Of a stretch of DNA of 64,000 nt, positions 54,006 to 62,244 are shown one piece after another. Positions within the stretch are counted from its first letter, which is position 1; each line of letters begins with the position of its first letter. A program made the translations under genes and the position numbers. Under the pieces are notes generated by a model that saw nothing but the letters and a program-made list of their open reading frames with translations, was not told the DNA's origin and made no database searches. Source of the DNA: Microbacterium testaceum StLB037 (lineage in GTDB: Bacteria; Actinomycetota; Actinomycetes; Actinomycetales; Microbacteriaceae); NCBI RefSeq assembly GCF_008763945.1, contig NZ_VTQH01000003.1, forward strand, positions 372,001 through 436,000, written 5' to 3'.

Positions 54006-54011
54006 TAGGCT
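54006..54011 (+). promoter_or_regulatory. -10 box TAGGCT of holB (leaderless-type)
   Basis: TAGGCT ends seven bases before the ATG at 54019. It lies at the end of a 170-base gap (53849-54018) with no other recognisable feature. Confidence 0.55.
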
Positions 54012-54018
54012 GGAGCCC

Positions 54019-55197
54019 ATGTCCCTCGCCCTCGATTCGTCCGTGCCCTCCGCGGGGTCGGCGGCGTTCCCGTGGGATGCCGTGTGGGGGCAGGACGACG
54101 CGGTGAAGACGCTGCAGGCCGCGGCATCCGACCCCTCCGCCCTCGCGCACGCGTGGCTCATCACGGGCCCTCCCGGTTCGGGGCGCTCCACGCTCGCCTA
54201 CGCGTTCGCGGCGGCCCTGATCGCCGACCCGGGCGACGAGCAGGCCCAGCGTCAGGTGCTGGCACGCACGCACCCCGATCTCACCGCCCTGCGTACGGAG
54301 CAGGTCGTCATCCGCATCGACGAAGCCCGCCGTCTGGTCGAACGGGCCTCGTTCGCCCCCTCGCTGGGGCGGCACCGTGTCATCGTCGTCGAAGACGCCG
54401 ATCGCATGGCGGAGCGGACGTCGAACGTGCTGCTCAAAGCGCTCGAAGAGCCGCCCGAGAAGACCGTCTGGGTGCTGTGCGCGCCCAGCGACGCCGACCT
54501 GCTGCCCACCATCCGTTCTCGCGTCCGCGTCCTGCGCCTGCGCGAACCGTCGGTTGCCGACGTCGCCGCGCTCATCGTCGAACGCACCGGGGTTCCCGCG
54601 GACGTCGCCGAGGAGTCCGCGCGGCACGCGCAGCGTCACATCGGCATGGCGCAGCGTCTCGCGACCGACGACGACGCGCGTGCACGCCGCGCCGAGACCC
54701 TCGCGGCGGTTCTGGCCGTGCGCGGGATCGGCGACGCCGTCGACGTCGCGGGGCGTATCGTCCGGCTGGCCACCGACGATGCCAAGGCCCTGACCGCGAC
54801 GCGCGACGAAGAGGAGCGCCGATCGTTGTTGCGCATGCTCGGCGTGGCAGAGGGAGCCGCGGTGCCGCCGTCGGTACGCGGACAGGTGAACGCCCTCGAA
54901 GACGACCAGAAGCGTCGGGCGACCCGCAGTCTGCGCGACGGGATCGACCGCGTGCTGACCGACCTGCAGTCGCTCTTCCGCGACGTCGTGATGATCCAAT
55001 ACGGGCGCGAGGGCGACCTCGTCAACAGCGAGCGTCTCGACGCTCTCCGCGCCCTCGCCGCCGAATGGTCGCCCGCCCGCACGCTCGGCGTCCTCGACCG
55101 GATCTCGGTCACCCGCCGCAACCTGGAACAGAACGCCGCCCCGCTGCTGGCGCTGGAGAGCCTCATGATCACCGTCGCCAACGGATCCGCCCCGTGA
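54019..55197 (+). CDS. holB: DNA polymerase III subunit delta'
   Basis: 392 residues. Stator subunit of the clamp loader that partners DnaX. FPWDAVWGQDDAVKTL and AHAWLITGPPGSGRSTLA open the AAA+ domain; VVEDADRMAERTSNVLLKALEEPP is the Walker B region; RSRVRVLRLREPS the SRC-like part. The P-loop lysine is arginine, normal for a subunit that does not hydrolyse ATP. The zinc module (four Cys) found in many delta' proteins between the P-loop and THPDLT is replaced by a short acidic stretch without cysteine. ATG set by the leaderless promoter. Confidence 0.93.
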   Translation: MSLALDSSVPSAGSAAFPWDAVWGQDDAVKTLQAAASDPSALAHAWLITGPPGSGRSTLAYAFAAALIADPGDEQAQRQVLARTHPDLTALRTEQVVIRIDEARRLVERASFAPSLGRHRVIVVEDADRMAERTSNVLLKALEEPPEKTVWVLCAPSDADLLPTIRSRVRVLRLREPSVADVAALIVERTGVPADVAEESARHAQRHIGMAQRLATDDDARARRAETLAAVLAVRGIGDAVDVAGRIVRLATDDAKALTATRDEEERRSLLRMLGVAEGAAVPPSVRGQVNALEDDQKRRATRSLRDGIDRVLTDLQSLFRDVVMIQYGREGDLVNSERLDALRALAAEWSPARTLGVLDRISVTRRNLEQNAAPLLALESLMITVANGSAP

Positions 55198-56735
55198 GCC
55201 TTCGTCGTCGTCTGACCGCCGTCGGCGCCGGTGTCGCCGGTCTCGTCCTCGCGCTGTCGGGGTGTCTGTACGCCCAGATCCCTCCGATGGCCCCCGCCGA
55301 GGGTCCCTCCCTTGCTCCGCAGACCTCCGGGGTGGACGCCTCGCTCCTGCCGTACTACGGGCAGACCCTCACGTGGACGGACTGCGGCTCGGCAGGATTC
55401 GACTGCACCACAGTCACCGCCCCGCGCGACTACTCGGATCCGTCGAAGGGCGAGCTCTCGCTGGCCGTCATCCGGCACCGGGCGACGTCGGGTCAGCCCC
55501 TCGGCTCGCTCCTGACAAATCCCGGCGGCCCCGGCGTCAGCGGTGTCTCCACCGTGCGCGACTCCCTCTCGCTCGTAGCCGACGAGACGCTGACGAAGAA
55601 CTACGACGTGATCGGCTTCGATCCCCGCGGCGTCGGTCAGTCCGCGCCCGTCACCTGTTACGACGCGGCGGGCATGGACGCCTTCCTCTACGACATCCCG
55701 CCGGGCGCGCGCGGCAGCGACGAACGCAACGCCGCGCTCGAGAAGCGACAGGCGGACTTCGCTCAGGCGTGCGAGGCGAACAGCGACGGCATCCTCCCGT
55801 ACGTCTCCACCGAGAACGCCGCGCGCGACATGGATCTGTTGCGAGCCGTCCTGGGCGACGAGAAGCTGAACTACCTCGGCTTCTCCTACGGCTCGTTCCT
55901 CGGCACCACCTACGCGGGCCTGTTCCCCGACCGCGTCGGGCGCATGATCCTGGACGGCGGTATCGACCCGAGCCTGCCCAGCAGCGCCAGCGGCATCGCC
56001 CAGGCGGTCGGCTTCGAGAACGCCCTCCGCGCCTTCATGGGCGACTGCCTGACGCAGTCCGACTGCCCGTTCACCGGATCGGTCGACAACGCGATGGACG
56101 ACCTGTCGTCGATGCTCGAGAGGGTCGACGCGCGTCCGCTCGAGGGATCGGACGGGCGGCGGCTCGGAGCCGACACGCTCGTGACCTCGATCGTCGCGGC
56201 CCTGTACAGCGACCAGAACTGGCCCTACCTCCGCATCGCCCTGAGCGGGGTGCGCAACGGCGACGCCTCGGTCGCGTTCCAGCTCGCGGACTTCTATAAC
56301 GGGCGGGTCAACGGGACGTATCAAGACAACACGATGCAGGCGCTTCGCGCCTACAACTGCGTCGATTACCCCGATGAGGGCGACGAGGACAACCCGCAGA
56401 TCGAGCAGGAGCTCCGCGAGAAGGCGCCCGTCGTCGCGCCGTACTGGCTCGGGCCCGACGCGTGCGCGGCGTGGCCGGCGCCCCCGACCGGCACGCGCGA
56501 GGTCATCACCGCTCCCGGCTCCCCGCCGATCGTCGTCCTCGGCACGACGGGTGACCCCGCGACGCCGTACACCGAGGCGCAGGCACTTGCCGGCCAACTG
56601 TCGCAGGGCGTTCTCGTGACCTACGTCGGAGAGGGCCACCTCGCCTACAACAAGGGCAACGATTGCGTGAACTCGGCCGTCGACGACTACCTGGTCGACG
56701 GCACGGTCCCCGCCGAGGGACTGCGCTGCGAGTAG
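55194..56735 (+). CDS. Secreted alpha/beta-hydrolase lipoprotein, tripeptidyl aminopeptidase-like
   Basis: 513 residues. Signal peptide with lipobox LALSGC at about 19-24, so it should be a lipoprotein. The alpha/beta-hydrolase fold follows: oxyanion region LLTNPGGPGVSG, nucleophile S in GFSYGSFLG, C-terminal TAP-like domain with Asp in GTTGDPATPY and His in VGEGHLAY. Such exported peptidases release short peptides or act on esters. Six or more cysteines probably form disulphides. GTG overlaps the holB stop by four bases, an arrangement common in actinobacteria. Confidence 0.92.
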   Translation: MSLRRRLTAVGAGVAGLVLALSGCLYAQIPPMAPAEGPSLAPQTSGVDASLLPYYGQTLTWTDCGSAGFDCTTVTAPRDYSDPSKGELSLAVIRHRATSGQPLGSLLTNPGGPGVSGVSTVRDSLSLVADETLTKNYDVIGFDPRGVGQSAPVTCYDAAGMDAFLYDIPPGARGSDERNAALEKRQADFAQACEANSDGILPYVSTENAARDMDLLRAVLGDEKLNYLGFSYGSFLGTTYAGLFPDRVGRMILDGGIDPSLPSSASGIAQAVGFENALRAFMGDCLTQSDCPFTGSVDNAMDDLSSMLERVDARPLEGSDGRRLGADTLVTSIVAALYSDQNWPYLRIALSGVRNGDASVAFQLADFYNGRVNGTYQDNTMQALRAYNCVDYPDEGDEDNPQIEQELREKAPVVAPYWLGPDACAAWPAPPTGTREVITAPGSPPIVVLGTTGDPATPYTEAQALAGQLSQGVLVTYVGEGHLAYNKGNDCVNSAVDDYLVDGTVPAEGLRCE

Positions 56736-56752
56736 CGACCGGCCCACCCGCC

Positions 56753-56758
56753 TACGCT
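56753..56758 (+). promoter_or_regulatory. -10 box TACGCT before deoC
   Basis: TACGCT lies 28 bases before the deoC ATG; CGAGGAG in between serves as the ribosome site. Confidence 0.45.
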
Positions 56759-56786
56759 GAAGACGTCACACCCCGAGGAGACCCCT

Positions 56787-57458
56787 ATGACCGCGCCCAT
56801 CGCCGACCTGGCGTCCTACATCGACCACACGCTGCTCAAGCCCGAGGCCACCCGCGCCGACGTCGAGCGCCTCATCGCCGAGGGCGCCGAGCTCGGCACC
56901 TACAGCGTGTGCATCTCGCCCTCGTTCCTGCCGGTGCAGCTGCCCGAGGGGCTCAAGCTGGCCGTCGTGTGCGGCTTCCCCAGCGGCAAGCACCACGCCG
57001 AGGTCAAGGCGGCGGAGGCCGCTCTGTCGGTCGCTCAGGGCGCCGACGAGATCGACATGGTCATCGACGTGGGTGCCGCGATCGAGGGGCGGTACGACCT
57101 CGTCGAGGCCGAGATCCGCGCCGTCCGCGCCGCCGCTCCCGCCCCCACCGTGCTCAAGGTCATCATCGAGTCCGCCGCGCTGAGCGACGAGGCGATCGTC
57201 GCCGTCTGCGAGGCCGCGGTGAGCGCGGGTGCCGACTTCGTCAAGACCTCCACCGGGTTCCACCCGGCCGGGGGAGCGAGCGTCCACGCCGTCGAGGTGA
57301 TGAAGCGCACCGTGGGCGACCGTGCCGAGGTCAAGGCTTCCGGCGGCGTTCGCACCCGCGCCGCCGCCGAGGAGATGATCGCCGCGGGCGCCACGCGCCT
57401 GGGTCTGTCGTCGAGTCGCGACATCCTCGCCGACCGCACCGCGGGCGGCGACTACTGA
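56787..57458 (+). CDS. deoC: Deoxyribose-phosphate aldolase
   Basis: 223 residues. Cleaves 2-deoxyribose-5-phosphate to glyceraldehyde-3-phosphate and acetaldehyde in nucleoside breakdown. TIM barrel with [11 protein letters not shown] at the start, [17 protein letters not shown], the Schiff-base lysine in FVKTSTGF and the second lysine in VKASGGVR. No other deo genes adjoin it. Confidence 0.96.
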   Translation: MTAPIADLASYIDHTLLKPEATRADVERLIAEGAELGTYSVCISPSFLPVQLPEGLKLAVVCGFPSGKHHAEVKAAEAALSVAQGADEIDMVIDVGAAIEGRYDLVEAEIRAVRAAAPAPTVLKVIIESAALSDEAIVAVCEAAVSAGADFVKTSTGFHPAGGASVHAVEVMKRTVGDRAEVKASGGVRTRAAAEEMIAAGATRLGLSSSRDILADRTAGGDY

Positions 57459-57487
57459 CCGCGTACCGCAGCACCCGCTGGAGCATG

Positions 57488-57493
57488 TAAGAT
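57488..57493 (+). promoter_or_regulatory. -10 box TAAGAT of tRNA-Thr
   Basis: TAAGAT lies 30 bases before the tRNA. ATCGATGAT follows it. Assigned by pattern and position. Confidence 0.4.
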
Positions 57494-57523
57494 CGATGAT
57501 CGTGCACGCGACAGCGCGCACAT

Positions 57524-57596
57524 GCCGCCTTAGCTCAGACGGCAGAGCGATTCACTCGTAATGAATAGGTCAAGGGTTCGATTCCCTTAGGCGGCT
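57524..57596 (+). tRNA. tRNA-Thr (CGT)
   Basis: 73-base cloverleaf: acceptor GCCGCCT pairs with AGGCGGC; D-arm TAGCTCAGACGGCAGAGC; anticodon stem ATTCA/TGAAT around CTCGTAA, anticodon CGT; T-arm GGGTTCGATTCCC. CCA is not encoded. A terminator with T-tract follows immediately. Confidence 0.95.
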
Positions 57597-57599
57597 CCG

Positions 57600-57637
57600 A
57601 AGGCCCTCACCCGCTTCCACCGGGTGGGGGCCTTTTT
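57600..57637 (+). terminator. Terminator of tRNA-Thr
   Basis: AAGGCCCTCACCCG (57600-57613) pairs with CGGGTGGGGGCCTTT (57620-57634), one mismatch, followed by a T-tract. This is one of the few classical T-tailed terminators in the window. Confidence 0.8.
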
Positions 57638-57752
57638 GGTCGGCGCGCCCTTCCCGACTGATCGGGCCCGGTGCCCCCGGTAGGCTGAATCCGCCTCGTT
57701 CCGCGCCCGCGTGACGGCTGTCCTCCGCCCGTTGACCCCTGCTGGAGCTCCC

Positions 57753-58148
57753 GTGTCGAACGCCCTCGATGCCGTCATCGAGATCTTCACGTGGGTGGGG
57801 CTGGGCGGCGGTCTGCTGCTGGCCTTCGCGGCGATCGTGCTCCTGCTGGCGGACGGCACCTGGCTGCCCGCCCGCGCCGTGGTCGAGCATGTCGACGGCG
57901 GCCGGGTGGTCCGCTGGTTCGACGACGACGGGGGAGTGAACGAGGCGCCGCTCTCCGCGCACGACGAAGCCAAGATCGGTGCCGCGGACATGGCCGACAT
58001 CTTCTACCGGCGCGGCACGGCCGACCGCATGCGGCTCACGCGCTCCTCGCCCCTCGTCCGATTCGTCTCGCTGCTCGCGGCCGGCGTGCTCGGCCTGGGC
58101 GTGCTGGCGTTCGTCATCTCGATCGCGGTGCTGTTCGCGCGGGGGTGA
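57753..58148 (+). CDS. Small two-helix membrane protein of unknown function
   Basis: 131 residues. Two helices (about 9-31 and 103-127) flank a soluble loop with WLPARAVVEHVDGGRVVRWFD and ADIFYRRGTADRMRL. Both helices and the loop order suggest cytosolic or external exposure of a small beta domain; no named family is recognised. GTG at 57753 chosen for GGAG six bases upstream; a TAGGCT -10 box is at 57681-57686, leaving a 60-base leader. Ends 41 bases before the MMPL gene's start codon. Confidence 0.75.
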   Translation: MSNALDAVIEIFTWVGLGGGLLLAFAAIVLLLADGTWLPARAVVEHVDGGRVVRWFDDDGGVNEAPLSAHDEAKIGAADMADIFYRRGTADRMRLTRSSPLVRFVSLLAAGVLGLGVLAFVISIAVLFARG

Positions 58149-58165
58149 TCAACTGGCGCGCCGCA

Positions 58166-58192
58166 CATATTGCTAGATAAGCTAGCAATATG
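58166..58192 (+). promoter_or_regulatory. Operator-like palindrome over the MMPL promoter and start codon
   Basis: CATATTGCTAG (58166-58176) and CTAGCAATATG (58182-58192) are perfect 11-base inverted arms with a five-base spacer. TAAGCT (58178-58183) within it is a -10 box ending six bases before the ATG at 58190, so the site covers the promoter and start codon. It is markedly AT-rich against this genome. The shape suits a TetR-, MarR- or PadR-type repressor. Confidence 0.75.
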
Positions 58193-60445
58193 TCCGAGTC
58201 CTCCGCGCCCCTCCGCCGTTCGCTCCGAGGCTCCACCCGCCGCTCCGCGCGGCCCCCGCGCGTCTCGCGGTGGCTGCGTGTCGGCATCCCGAGCCTGCTC
58301 GTGCTGCTCTGGGTGGTCGGCGGCTCGATCGGCGGCCCGTTCTTCGGCAAGGTCGACCAAGTCGCCACCAACGATCAGTCGTCGTTCCTACCGCAGTCCG
58401 CCGACGCGACGCGCGTCGCCGAACGACTGACCGACTTCACGGGCTCCGACACCATCCCCGCGATCGTCGTCGTCGCCACCTCCGACGGCGCGGCGCTGAG
58501 CGACGCGCAGATCACCGCCCTGCAGACCCTGGCGACCGACATCGTCGCCGTCGACGGCGTCTCGGGCGACGCCTCGCCCCCCGTCGTGGCGGACGACGGT
58601 CAGGCGGCCCAGATCTTCGTGCCCATCGACAGCTCCGGCGAGGTGCGCGAGGTCGTCGAGCAGGTGCGCGCGACGGTGTCCGCTGAGGCCCCGGCGGGCG
58701 TCGAGGCGTGGGTCACGGGCCCGGCCGGGTTCACCGCCGACCTCGTCAAGGGCTTCCTCGGCATCGACGGCCTGCTGCTCATCGTGGCGCTCGTGGCCGT
58801 TTTCGTCATCCTCGTGATCGTCTACCGGTCTCCGCTGCTGCCCGTCCTCGTGCTGCTGACCTCGGTCTTCGCCCTGTGCGTGGCCCTTCTCACCGTGTGG
58901 TGGCTCGCCTACGCCGGGATCGTCGTGCTCAACGGCCAGGTGCAGGGGATCCTATTCATCCTCGTCATCGGCGCGGCCACCGACTACGCCCTTCTCTACG
59001 TCGCGCGATTCCGCGAGGCCGTCGGCGAGGGCCTGTCGAGATGGGATGCCACGACCCGGGCCTGGAAGGGAGCTTTCGAGCCCATCCTCGCTTCGGGTGG
59101 CACCGTGATCGCCGGGCTCCTCTGCCTGTTGCTGTCCGATCTGGCCACCAACCGCGCCCTGGGCCCGATCGCGTCCATCGGCATCGCCTTCGCCGTGCTC
59201 TCGGCCCTGACGTTCCTCCCCGCCCTGCTGGCGTTGGTCGGCCGGGCGGCGTTCTGGCCGTTCCTGCCGAAGCCCGGTCAGGCGGCCCTCCCGGCCGACC
59301 TCACGCAGCCCGTGAAGGGCCTGTGGCCGCGCCAGGCGCGTTTCGTGGCCCGTCGGGCACGACCGGTCTGGATCGTCTGCACCCTCGTGCTCCTCGCCGC
59401 CTGCGTCGGCGTCACGCAGCTGCGCGCCGACGGCGTGCCCTCGAGCGACCTCGTCCTGGGCGCGTCCGAGGCGCGCGACGGTCAGGCGGCCCTCGCCGAG
59501 CGCTTCCCCGGCGGCTCGGGCAGCCCGGCCTACGTGCTGGTTCCCGAGGGGCGGGCCGCCGAGGCCGCGGACGTGCTGCAGAACGCGTCGGGCGTCGAGG
59601 CCGTGTCGGTGCTCAGCGCCGACGCCCCCGGGGGACAGGCGCCGGTGAGCGCGGTCGACGGTGCGCTGCAGACCACGGCGGTTGGAGCACCCGGCACCCC
59701 CGCTGCCGCCCCCACGGTCTCGGACGGCGACGTGCTGCTGGCGGCCACGCTGTCCGACACCGCCGACTCCCCGGCGGCCGACGACACCGTCCGCACGCTC
59801 CGTGCCGACCTGACGGCCGAGCTCGGCGACGGGACGGCGCAGGTGGGCGGGGTCACGGCGACCGACATCGACTCGATCGACACCTCGATCCGCGATCGTT
59901 CGCTCATCATCCCCATCGTTCTCGTCGTGATCCTGCTGATCCTCATGGCGCTCTTGCGCTCGGTGGTCGCGCCGCTGCTGCTCATGGGTACCGTCATCGT
60001 GTCGTTCGGGGCGGCCCTGGGCGTCAGCGCGCTCGTCTTCGACGGCGTCTTCGGCTTCCCCGGGGCGGATCCGGCCGTACCCCTGTACGGCTTCGTCTTC
60101 CTCGTCGCACTGGGCGTCGACTACAACATCTTCCTCATGTCGAGGGTGCGCGAGGAGTCCCTCTCGCACGGCACGCGAGCCGGCATCCTGCGTGGTCTCG
60201 TCGCCACGGGCGGGGTGATCACCTCGGCCGGTCTCGTGCTGGCGGCGACGTTCGCGGCTCTCGGGGTGATCCCGATCCTCTTCCTCGCACAGATCGCCTT
60301 CATCGTGGCGTTCGGGGTTCTGCTCGACACCTTCGTGGTGCGCTCGCTCCTCGTGCCCGCCCTCGCCTTCGACCTGGGTCGACGCATCTGGTGGCCCTCG
60401 AAGCTGGGCCGGGCGGATGCCGGGGAGCGTAGGCTCGAGGCATGA
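58190..60445 (+). CDS. MMPL family RND-type exporter
   Basis: 751 residues, about 12 transmembrane helices in two sets of six with two external loops (about 60-180 and 400-575), the MmpL/RND layout. GAATDYALLYVARFREAVG in the first and GVDYNIFLMSRVREES in the second half carry the proton-relay aspartates. Relatives export lipids, siderophores or drugs. It has no adaptor gene. Translation is likely leaderless, starting inside the palindromic operator. Its stop overlaps pncA by four bases. Confidence 0.93.
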   Translation: MSESSAPLRRSLRGSTRRSARPPRVSRWLRVGIPSLLVLLWVVGGSIGGPFFGKVDQVATNDQSSFLPQSADATRVAERLTDFTGSDTIPAIVVVATSDGAALSDAQITALQTLATDIVAVDGVSGDASPPVVADDGQAAQIFVPIDSSGEVREVVEQVRATVSAEAPAGVEAWVTGPAGFTADLVKGFLGIDGLLLIVALVAVFVILVIVYRSPLLPVLVLLTSVFALCVALLTVWWLAYAGIVVLNGQVQGILFILVIGAATDYALLYVARFREAVGEGLSRWDATTRAWKGAFEPILASGGTVIAGLLCLLLSDLATNRALGPIASIGIAFAVLSALTFLPALLALVGRAAFWPFLPKPGQAALPADLTQPVKGLWPRQARFVARRARPVWIVCTLVLLAACVGVTQLRADGVPSSDLVLGASEARDGQAALAERFPGGSGSPAYVLVPEGRAAEAADVLQNASGVEAVSVLSADAPGGQAPVSAVDGALQTTAVGAPGTPAAAPTVSDGDVLLAATLSDTADSPAADDTVRTLRADLTAELGDGTAQVGGVTATDIDSIDTSIRDRSLIIPIVLVVILLILMALLRSVVAPLLLMGTVIVSFGAALGVSALVFDGVFGFPGADPAVPLYGFVFLVALGVDYNIFLMSRVREESLSHGTRAGILRGLVATGGVITSAGLVLAATFAALGVIPILFLAQIAFIVAFGVLLDTFVVRSLLVPALAFDLGRRIWWPSKLGRADAGERRLEA
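60430..60435 (+). promoter_or_regulatory. -10 box TAGGCT of pncA (leaderless-type)
   Basis: TAGGCT ends six bases before the pncA ATG and lies inside the end of the MMPL gene, so pncA can be transcribed without the exporter's operator. Confidence 0.5.
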
Positions 60446-61020
60446 CGCGCGCCCTGTTCATCGTCGATGTCCAGAACGACTTCACCGAGCGCGGCGCGCT
60501 GGGCGTCGAGGGCGGCGACGCGGTCGCCGAGCGCATCTCGGACTACCTGCGGGGCCACGCCGACGACTACGCCCTGGTGGTCGCGTCGCGCGACTGGCAC
60601 CACGGCGACGACGACAACGGCGGGCACTTCTCGCCGACGCCCGACTTCGTCGACACCTGGCCCGTGCACTGCGTCGGTGGAACCTACGGCGCCGAGTACG
60701 ACGAGGTCTTCGACACCTCGCGCGTGACCCACCACCTCAAAAAAGGGCAGGGCAAGCCCGCCTATTCGCTGTTCGAGGGCGTGACCGACGAGGGCGCCAC
60801 GGCCGCGCAGGTGCTCGAGGATCACGGCATCCGGGACATCGACGTCGTGGGCATCGCGACCGATTACTGCGTGCGGGCCTCGGCCCTCGATGCGCTCGCC
60901 GCGGGCCGGCGCGTGCGCGTGCTCACCGACCTCGTCGCGGGGGTGCACCCCGACTCGAGCGCGGCCGCGCTGTCGGAGATCGAGACGGCGGGGGCCGAAC
61001 TCACGACCTCGGACGCCTGA
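60442..61020 (+). CDS. pncA: Nicotinamidase / pyrazinamidase
   Basis: 192 residues. Hydrolyses nicotinamide to nicotinate for NAD salvage. Catalytic triad: D9 in FIVDVQNDF, Lys in KKGQGKPAYS, Cys in GIATDYCVRAS. Metal ligands lie in SRDWHHGDDDNGGHF. ATG overlaps the MMPL stop, and it has its own -10 box. Confidence 0.96.
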   Translation: MTRALFIVDVQNDFTERGALGVEGGDAVAERISDYLRGHADDYALVVASRDWHHGDDDNGGHFSPTPDFVDTWPVHCVGGTYGAEYDEVFDTSRVTHHLKKGQGKPAYSLFEGVTDEGATAAQVLEDHGIRDIDVVGIATDYCVRASALDALAAGRRVRVLTDLVAGVHPDSSAAALSEIETAGAELTTSDA

Positions 61021-61030
61021 GCCGGCGCGC

Positions 61031-62143
61031 TCAGACGAGCGGGGAGGGGCCGACCTCGTCGTCGGCGCGCGGGATGGTGAGGGTCACCGTCGTCCCCTGG
61101 CCGAGCGTGCTCGTGATACGCAGCGTGCCCCCGTGCTCGCTCACGACCTGCTGGACGCTCGCCAACCCGATCCCGCGGCCACCGTCGCCCGTGTCGGCGA
61201 GCCGCCCCCGGTTGCCCTCGCGCGTGATCGAGGCGAGATCGTCGGGGTGGATGCCACGACCCCGGTCGCGCACGCGCACCGCGGCGCCCTCGTCGGTTTC
61301 GAACGCGTCGATCTCGATGAGGTCGTCGGAGTACTTCGCGGCGTTCTCGAGGACGTTCGCGATCGCGCGCCGGAGCCCCAGGACGTCTCCCCAGACGGGG
61401 ACCGCATCCATCTGTCCGAACACGACACGCCCGGGTGGGTCTCCCGGGAGCACGAGTGCGACGGCCCCGCGGGCGATGAGGTCCAGGCTCGCGCGGCGGC
61501 GACCGCGCTCGCGCGAGGCGTCGACGTCGACCATCAGGGCCTGCGCCATGGCGACGATGTGGTCGCTCGCCTCGCCCGCCAGTCTCAGCAGACGGTGATC
61601 GGGGGGCAGCTCCTCGCCGATCAGGTCGAGATAACCGCGCAGGGCGGTCACGGGCGACAGCAGGTCGTGCGCGAACGTCCGTTGCAGCGCCGACTGCTCA
61701 TCGGCGTCCCGCTTCTCGGTGGTCAGGTCGCGCACGATCTTCACGAAGCCGAGCACCTGCCCCTGATCGCTGCGGATGGCCGAGATCGTCACGCGCGCCC
61801 AGAACTCCGTGCCGTCGTTGCGCACACGCCAACCGGTGTCCTCGACGTGGCCGTCGCGCTGTGCCGCGGCGAGCAGCTGGTCGGGCTTGCCACGCCGCCG
61901 ATCCTCCTCGCGGTAGAAGCGGGAGAAGTGCGAGCCGACGATCTCGTCCTCGCTGTAGCCCTTGATACGTTCGGCGCCGAGATTCCATCCGCGCACGAAC
62001 CCGCCGCCGTCGAGCTTCACGATCGCGAAGAGGTCGACCTGCTCGTCCCAGTCGCGGGGGATCGATCGGCGGATGCTGGTCAGGGTGTTCTCCTGGTCGC
62101 CACCGGGGGAGGCGACGGGCGGCTCGTTCGGGACCGTCGTCAT
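61031..62143 (-). CDS. Soluble PAS-domain sensor histidine kinase
   Basis: 370 residues with no transmembrane helix. A PAS domain (about 30-140) has GWNLGAERIKGYSEDEIVG and FWARVTISAIRSDQGQVLGFV, like light/redox/small-molecule PAS sensors. HisKA follows, with H159 in FAHDLLSPVTALRGYL. The ATPase domain has N-box NVLENAAKYSD, G1 DRGRGI and G2 DTGDGGRGIGLA. No response regulator gene is adjacent, so it is an orphan here. It converges on pncA with a ten-base gap. The ribosome site is weak. Confidence 0.88.
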   Translation of the reverse strand: MTTVPNEPPVASPGGDQENTLTSIRRSIPRDWDEQVDLFAIVKLDGGGFVRGWNLGAERIKGYSEDEIVGSHFSRFYREEDRRRGKPDQLLAAAQRDGHVEDTGWRVRNDGTEFWARVTISAIRSDQGQVLGFVKIVRDLTTEKRDADEQSALQRTFAHDLLSPVTALRGYLDLIGEELPPDHRLLRLAGEASDHIVAMAQALMVDVDASRERGRRRASLDLIARGAVALVLPGDPPGRVVFGQMDAVPVWGDVLGLRRAIANVLENAAKYSDDLIEIDAFETDEGAAVRVRDRGRGIHPDDLASITREGNRGRLADTGDGGRGIGLASVQQVVSEHGGTLRITSTLGQGTTVTLTIPRADDEVGPSPLV

Positions 62144-62205
62144 GCGAGAGTGTCGAGACGTGTCGGGGCGCTTGCTGAAGGCATGAGCCGATCATGCCCC
62201 GCGGG

Positions 62206-62241
62206 GACGCCCGGGAACAGCGATTGACATTCCCGGGCGTC
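62206..62241 (-). terminator. Terminator of the molybdopterin oxidoreductase gene
   Basis: GACGCCCGGGAA (62206-62217) pairs perfectly with TTCCCGGGCGTC (62230-62241), just past the minus-strand stop at 62245. Confidence 0.75.
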
Positions 62242-62244
62242 GCT

